This document shows positions 57,661 through 64,000 of a DNA stretch of 64,000 nucleotides, piece by piece. The DNA comes from Sclerotinia nivalis (taxonomy: Eukaryota; Ascomycota; Leotiomycetes; Helotiales; Sclerotiniaceae). The DNA is taken from contig JAPEIS010000001.1 of NCBI GenBank assembly GCA_029531795.1, forward strand, positions 5,332,001-5,396,000. Reading direction: 5' to 3'. The notes under the pieces are model-generated. The model did not search any database and was not told the DNA's origin. It saw only the letters and a program-made list of their open reading frames with translations. Within the stretch, counting starts at the first letter, position 1, and each line of letters starts with the position of its first letter. Both the position numbers and the translations under genes were made by a program.

Positions 57661-58346
57661 ATAACGATTCTGTATTAGTCATTCTTTATTTTGTTCTTTG
57701 ATCCTTTCCAAAGGGATTATTTATTTCATTCTGTATTCGCTTAGGTTTTAGTCCTCTTCGAGGAGATTATAAAAGACTCAATTTCATTATCTTTTGTATG
57801 ATAGTTTGTTATTCTTTAGTATAGATTAATTGATTCATTTTATTATATTTTGAATTAAGATTATTGTTATATTATAACAAACTCATTAGCCCTTCTAAGA
57901 AGAACAAAATATCCTTTGAGAAAACCAGAATATCTAGTTAGTTATATTTATCGAGATTATTGAACTAACGAAATCTTTATATTTATTTTGATTGATCTTT
58001 TCGAATTTCTATCAGTATTATTGTTATATCTATTCGATCGAGGAAACCCTGTATTCTTCAATTCACAATTGAGAAGATCGCTGTAACGGAACTACAAGCC
58101 CAAATCGATCAGATCAGATGAAAAGAAGATTCTGAATTTGATATAGAAGTCGATGAAACGATAGCTATAAATCTGTTCTTGTATTCATTAATTCGAGAAG
58201 AATTAGTTCCCTTTATAATCGGAATGATAATTTATTAAAATCTACAAAAAGAAAATCAAGAAATCCAAATCCAAAATCAGATTATATTAGAATAATTGGA
58301 TTAGATTCATTTTGTTTTAATTAGTTTTGTACAAAATGGATCCTTT
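57661..58346. other. AT-rich degenerate repeat DNA, target of the LTR element
   Basis: Very AT-rich, with traces of old coding sequence in one frame (TIEKIAVTELQAQIDQI near 58065-58115), broken by stops. It may belong to another retroelement gag. The full-length retrotransposon inserted at its right end. Confidence 0.4.
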
Positions 58347-58559
58347 TGTCACGGGGTCCCCGTATATGGTATACGGAGACCGCTCGGGTTCCGACCCATA
58401 GGAGTCGGACCTCGGATAAGTGTAGGCTAGCCTTGGTCGGGGTTAGTGTTATATATAAATGTATTTAAGGAATCGTTCTTTTTATAGAAATGTAGTTTTT
58501 CGAGTTATGTTTTATTAATAAAAGTGATTTTTGTTGTTCTGTTTGTTGTTTTTGTGATA
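58347..58559 (+). repeat. left LTR (213 bp)
   Basis: Begins TGTCACGGGG and ends GTGATA. Compared with the right LTR its later half shows T where the right copy has C (for example TTTTTGTTGTTCTG versus TTCCTGTTGTCCTG). Confidence 0.9.
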
Positions 58560-59665
58560 TTATGTAGTTTCTATTTATCTGTATCGATACTTTTACGATG
58601 TTGTTCTGTTTGTATCTGTTTAGTCAGTCCGGCTTCCCTGAAGAATTCGTTATTGTTGTAGTCAGCGATATTGTGATTTGGTATTATTATCTTATTTCTT
58701 TTTACGATTATAGTATAAGAATGGAGGTAGAGGTAATCGATCTGCAATCTGCAGTTCAAAAGCTTATTCTCGATTTGTAAATCGAGAAAACTGTATTCAT
58801 ATGATGGAAGGAGGAGAACGATGGGTTGATTGTTTATCTGATTTAATTTCATTCTGTTCTTGTTGTTCCGTCTGTTTCAATCGACTCCTCGCCCTTGATG
58901 CTTGTTACGACTCCGGTTGCCACTCTTGTTCTATCGAAGCCTTAATTGAGTGAGAAGGTATTTGACCCTGTATTGTTTGATGGAACAAAAATCGATCTTG
59001 ATCGATTTGTTGATCAAATACAGAATAAAATGTATGTCAATTCTGATTGCTTTATTTCTCTATATTTCTGCTTGATTTATGTAATTGGAAGATTAACTGG
59101 ATCTGTTGTTGTGTAAATTCGATTATATAATATCAAAGGGCAATTTGTTAAATTTGTTGATTATGAGGATCTGTTGCAAATACTGGAAAGAGTTTATGGA
59201 AATTAGAACAAGTGGGTCGAGGTCCGAAAACTCTTGATCAATCTGAAATAGAGGAATCAATTGTTTTATGTTTTCTATGTTGAGTTTTAGAGATTAGTGT
59301 TGGAAACCGGGATGGCCGACAACAATAGTATCCTGATTATTCTGTTAGAATAAGTTTTGTTGAGCGAATTGAAGAACCAGATTATTACTGTTAAGCTATC
59401 TACAAATAGTGCTAATGTATTCGCTGTTTTCGTACAGATATTGGAGAATCGCTGTTTATATCTGATGGGACCGACCGGTTCTGGTTGCAATTCAATCGTT
59501 CTGTTGCTCTGTATTACAATTCAAAACCTGAATCCTGTTAATTGTATCTTTGCTTTATCCCCGAATGCTATTATCCGATTTGCTGTTTTTGTTACGATTA
59601 TGTTTGTTGGAAATCTAATGAATCTCAGTTCCCAAAGATGTATTAATAGATGTAAATAAGGAAAA

Positions 59666-59707
59666 TGCTTTTATTGTGGATCGGTCGATTATTGTGTGAA
59701 AGATTGT
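59666..59707 (+). pseudogene. gag zinc knuckle with His replaced by Tyr
   Basis: The segment reads CFYCGSVDYCVKDC, matching C-x2-C-x4-H-x4-C except that Tyr stands at the His position. A single C-to-T change turns CAT/CAC into TAT/TAC. It is part of the decayed gag region (about 58800-59660). Confidence 0.75.
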
Positions 59708-60719
59708 CTGTTTTCAGATAATCGTTTTGTGCAAGTTAAAGTTAGTTTTATTAATCCTACTCTGTTATCCTTTGTTCCATCTTTTGTTTAGATTCAATTG
59801 TATATTATATTATTGTACAATCTATTCCCTCCCAACTCTCCGAGTTCGGGAAACGGAGTCTGCTTGGTATAAATTATTGTCAGACGAAAGCCCTGTGTAT
59901 ATTACATCTGTTCGCTATTGTAATTCAAAGTTTATCTTTTGTTGAAGAAACAAGCAATCGAGTAAATCTGATGATATTATTTGTTATTGTTTTATCGATG
60001 CTTGATCGATCTTGTTTCATTTATGCTATGGTGGATAGTGGATGCGAAGGATATGTTTTCGCGGATTGAAGTTGGGTGGAAGCTATCAAGCTCTCAATAT
60101 ACAAATTATCTGTTCTGTTCGAAGTCATTGGATTCGATAGAAAAATGCTATCCGAAAATCAAATGGATTGTTATATTTTAACCGATCTATAAATCAATAA
60201 TCATTATAAAAAAAGATCGAAAATCTATATTATTGAATTAGTTTATTATCCGATTATCTTGGGGTTGATCTGGTTAAAGAAGTACGATCCCTATATTGAA
60301 TTCGTATCCAATACCTTTCGCTTCGATAGCAAGTTCTGCCGGAAATCCTGTAATACGTTTGTGCAATTATCGAGTGTTCGAACCCTATCCGATATCCCTA
60401 TCAAAGTCTGTTCTGTTTATCTATCGCTTCATTCTGAAATGCTAAAGAAAAGAAATATAGCAAGCGTTTCAATCCGAGTTTGTTCGATATATACTCATCG
60501 AGGCTACAAAATATTCCAAGTTAATATCGATTTGATAAACCGAATCCTAAAAGAAAAAGAAAATCCTATTTCCGAAGATTTACCTATTGAATTCTGTTTA
60601 TAGATCGATATATTTTCTTTATATAATGTTAACAAATTACCTTTATATTGTTTATACGATTATAATATCCGACTGCAAGATAAGGCTAAATTATTGTTTG
60701 AAACCCTATATTCAATATC

Positions 60720-61900
60720 TTGGGACGAATTGAAAGCTTTGCAAGAATAATTAAAAGAAAACCTAATAAAAGGATTTATCCGACCGAATTCCTTCGCTTC
60801 CATTTCGCCTGTCTTATTTATTAAGAAACCCAATAATGGTCTTCGATTCTATATAAATTATCGTACATTGAATAACCTATCTATGAAAAACCGATACCCG
60901 TTGCCTTTAACTAAAGAATCCTTGAATAATTTAAAAGAGATAAAGTATTTTACAAAAATAGATATTATTTCGGTTTTTAATAATATCCAAATCAAGAAAG
61001 GATAAGAATATCTAATTGCATTTTGTATCTGATTCGGCCTGTTCGAAACCTTGGTTATACTGTTCGGACTAACCGGAACCCCAACAACGTTCCAACGATT
61101 TATCAACAATACTCTAAAAAAATACTTAAATATATTCTGTATTGTTTATCTAGATGATATTCTGATTTATAATAAGATCTGTTTTGAATATATAAAGTAT
61201 ATACAAAAGGTATTAGATGCTTTACAGAAAACCGGATTGTATATTAATCTGTCGAAATGCGAATTCCTGAAACCTGAAACGAAATTCCTGGGTTTAATTA
61301 TAGGCCGAAAGGGGATCCGAATGAATCCAATCAAGATTAAGACAATAATTGATTGGAAAACGCCGAAGAACCTAACAGATGTATAAATGTTTATAAGGTT
61401 TAGCAATTTTTATCGATACTTTATTCACGATTTCTCCTCGATCATTCGCCTGATGGTAAACCTGATCAAAAAGGATGTAACCTTCCAATAGGATCCTGAT
61501 TATGAGAAATCGTTCTCGAATCTGAAAGCTGTATTTACGGTGGCATTTGTGTTAGCCTCTTTCAATTAAAAAAAGGATGTAATCCTAAAGACAAATGTAT
61601 CAGATTATATATCTACTGGAGTCCTTTCCCAATACGATAACAATAGAATTCTGAAATCTGTTATATATTTCTCAAAGAAGTATTCGATTGCAAAATGTAA
61701 CTACAAGATTTATAATAAAAAATTATTAACAATTATCCACTATTTCGAAAAGTAGCGATTCGAATTAGAAAGCGCCTTTTCCTTAATCAAGGTTATTATG
61801 GATTATAAGAATCTAGAGTACTTTACGACAATAAAGCTATTGAATTGTCGTCAAACCCATTGATCTGAATTTCTATCCTATTTCAATTTCAAAATTACAT
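60720..61900 (+). pseudogene. decayed reverse transcriptase / RNase H region
   Basis: Recognisable blocks in frame with stops between them: [20 protein letters not shown], a fingers-palm segment ending in [23 protein letters not shown], and YLDD at 61147-61158 within [11 protein letters not shown]. Then come [17 protein letters not shown], the connection NFYRYFIHDFS, and RNase H-like TNVSDYISTGVLSQYD. Stops lie at Gln-like and Trp-like positions (for example after KIKKG and before EYLIAF). Confidence 0.85.
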
Positions 61901-61956
61901 ACCATCCCGGAAAGCAAAAAGCGAAATCCGATACTCTAACCAAAAAATCAAAGGAT

Positions 61957-63560
61957 TTGTCTAAAAAGAAGGATAAACGCCTCCTTCATCAAAATCAGAT
62001 TGTTCTGAAAACCGAAAATCTAGATACAAATTTGTTTCCTATTGTTAAACCAAAAAAGAAAGTCTATTTCGCAATTACAATCTATAACCAAATCCATACC
62101 AATACCCTATCATCTATCCGCAATCCCAAACTATCTATCCGCGAACCTGAATTACCTACCTGTAAATCTGAACCACCTATAATACCCGATAACTCAATCC
62201 CTATCCAATTGCCTGAATCTATACAATTGGAATCCTTTGAAGAACTGAAACCCCTGCTCACTAAAGTTTACCTATCCGATCCACTTCCACTATCGATCTT
62301 AAAAGTTTTAAAAAAGAATACTGCTAAACACCCGCATATCACATTATCTGAATATACTATAAACAATAACCTATTATATTATCATAAAAAGCTTTATATT
62401 CCTAACTACAATCCTCTAAAAGCAAAACTCCTCCAAATGATCTACGATTCTTCTATTATCAAACACCTGCACCGTATCCATACCTTCGAATTGCTTTCCC
62501 AAAACTATTATTAGCCTGGATATTACAACTACATCTCCCGTTGAATACACAATTATCATAATTGCCACCAAACCGCCCCGAACCGTAAAGAACAAAAAGA
62601 AATCTTACACCTTCTCCCAATCCCACAACAAACCTAAAGAAATATCTCAATCGATTTCATCACTCATCTTCCGAAAAGCTCTGAATACAATACGATATTT
62701 GTTGTAGTCGATTGATTAACCAAAATAAAGCATTTCCTGCCCTACCGAGGAATTTGTAACTCCGAAGAAGTCTCCCATCTGTTCCTAAAGCATATATAAA
62801 AGCTCTACAGTTTGCTGCAAATCATTATATCCGATTATAAAGTTTAATTTATTTCTAACTTCTAGAAATATATCTATAAACGATTAGATACTGTTTCGAA
62901 ACTATCGATAGTTTATCATCCTGAAATCGATGAACAAACGGAAAAGACAAATACAATACTCGAATAATACTTTCGTTCATATATATCCTACCTATAGAAC
63001 GACTAATCCAAATAACTACCGATCGTCGAATTCTCGATTAATTCTGCCTAATCCGAAAGTTTCCGTTTATCGTTGTTCTTTGCCAATTACAATTTCCATC
63101 CCCGAATGGGTTTCGAATCTGCCGCGTTCTTCAATCGCTCTGGAATCCTGAACACTAAGGAATTCGTCAAAAAGATGAAATCGATTATCGATCACTTAAA
63201 AACCAAATTGATCGTTAATCAAGCCCGCTATTCGAAAAATACCGATTCCTATTGTTCGCCTACCCATCAATACCAACCTGGAGATCTAGTCTAACTTAAT
63301 ACTAAAAATATCCGAACTCTTCATCCCCAAAAGAAATTAGATTAGAAAAACTTAGATCCTTTTCGAATTCTGAAAAACATAAACTCGTACATTTACGAAT
63401 TAGAGTTTTTTGTCTTTATAAAGAATCACTCAATCTTTCATATTAATCTATTGTATCCCGTTAATGATGATTTTATCCCCAATCAATACAACCCACCTCC
63501 CCCTCCTATCGAAATTGAAAATATTAAACAATTCGATATAAAGGAAATCCTGGATTCCCA
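61957..63560 (+). pseudogene. decayed integrase region with C-terminal chromodomain-like end
   Basis: A 185-codon open stretch (61957-62514) covers the linker and the His/Cys zinc-binding region (HPHITLSEYTINNNLLYYHK), with Tyr at Cys-like positions. The catalytic core follows (SIDFITHLPKSSEYNTIFVV, then VYHPEIDEQTEKTN) with stops. After it come QYQPGDLV, a typical GPY/F-like lead-in, and a segment near 63590-63740 with NVQELIRNYHHRYPNKPDPP, resembling the end of a chromodomain. Confidence 0.8.
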
Positions 63561-63756
63561 ATAGAAACATCGAAATTGTAATAATCTCCACCTAAAGTAT
63601 ACTATCCAATAGGTAAGCTATGATACACCTACCGAAAAACCTACAAAGTATTTGAAGAATGTTCAAGAACTGATCCGTAATTATCATCATCGTTATCCAA
63701 ATAAACCTGATCCCCCTAATCATTTCAACGAAGCTCGATCTTAAGGAGGGGGGTAC

Positions 63757-63969
63757 TATCACAGGATCCCCGTATATAATATACAAAGACCACTCGGATT
63801 CCGACCTATAGGAGTCGGACCTCGGATAAATGTAGGCTAGCCCCGGTCGGGGCTAGCGTTACATATAAATGTATTTAAGGAACCGTTCCTTCTATAGAAA
63901 CATAGCTCTTCGAGCTACGTCTTATTAATAAAAGTGATTCCTGTTGTCCTGTCTGTTGCCTCTGTGATA
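63757..63969 (+). repeat. right LTR (213 bp)
   Basis: Begins TATCACAGGATCCCC, with the first TG altered to TA, and ends GTGATA. Compared with the left LTR its first half shows A where the left has G (TATATAATATACAAAGACCA versus TATATGGTATACGGAGACCG). Confidence 0.9.
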
Positions 63970-64000
63970 CCTTTGATATAGATAGCAATTGGTCTATCTT

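Larger units (their letters stand above)
58347..63969 (+). mobile_element. full-length Ty3/gypsy LTR retrotransposon, inactivated by RIP-like mutation
   Basis: 5,623 bp with two 213-bp LTRs (58347-58559 and 63757-63969), flanked by the 5-bp target duplication CCTTT (58342-58346 and 63970-63974). A polypurine tract (AAGGAGGGGGG, 63743-63753) lies just before the right LTR. The internal order is gag (with a zinc knuckle), protease-like region, reverse transcriptase with the YLDD motif, RNase H, integrase, and a C-terminal segment resembling a chromodomain. Reverse transcriptase before integrase is the Ty3/gypsy order. Many in-frame TAA/TAG stops stand where Gln or Trp is expected, so no product can be made. 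The LTRs differ only by transitions as far as I could align them. A primer-binding site is not clear after the left LTR. Confidence 0.9.

Overview
The window looks like a chromosome piece from a filamentous ascomycete, most likely a Leotiomycete of the Botrytis/Sclerotinia type. The reasons are many short GT-AG introns (45-120 nt) with CTAAC/CTGAC branch sites, fungal-only families (Rtt109, Crb2/Rad9-type checkpoint protein, RTA1-domain proteins, GT15 mannosyltransferase), long intergenic gaps, and transposons with RIP-like C-to-T/G-to-A decay. The genus is inferred. I saw no tRNA, rRNA or CRISPR.

Layout. 1-26 kb is mostly housekeeping: a possible first exon of a beta-lactamase-like gene at the left edge, a GT15 mannosyltransferase divergent from a GCP5-like gamma-tubulin complex gene, a disordered KEN-box protein, AdoMet decarboxylase with a long ATG-free leader, mitochondrial ribosomal mL57 divergent from RTT109, an RTA1-type membrane protein and a Thr-rich secreted protein. 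26-38 kb is accessory and partly decayed: a Zn2Cys6 regulator, a nested repeat block (a 1.56-kb inverted-repeat element with a 147-bp solo LTR and a long hairpin inside it), two convergent RTA1 genes, a degraded SMP-30-like gene, a frameshifted alpha/beta hydrolase and an intact NmrA-like gene. 38-41 kb has a small coiled-coil/membrane gene with a decayed tandem copy, and two related direct repeats whose ends look like splice sites.

42-57 kb has the checkpoint mediator (1,246 aa), an AAA-ATPase pseudogene with at least four frameshifts and a stop, a small Cys-rich secreted protein, a two-RRM protein, a secreted SnoaL-like protein, a truncated 2H-phosphoesterase fragment, and an intact P450. 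From about 57 kb to the right edge the DNA is AT-rich and transposon-derived: a Tc1/mariner remnant, then a full-length Ty3/gypsy LTR retrotransposon (58347-63969, 213-bp LTRs, CCTTT target duplication) filled with stops from transitions.

Functionally the intact genes cover cell-wall glycosylation, microtubule nucleation, polyamine synthesis, mitochondrial translation and chromatin/DNA-damage response (Rtt109 and Crb2 both act in genome stability). The middle third resembles an environmental-response or metabolite locus losing genes. Exon coordinates were worked out by hand from splice motifs, reading-frame continuity and family resemblance; no database search was possible.
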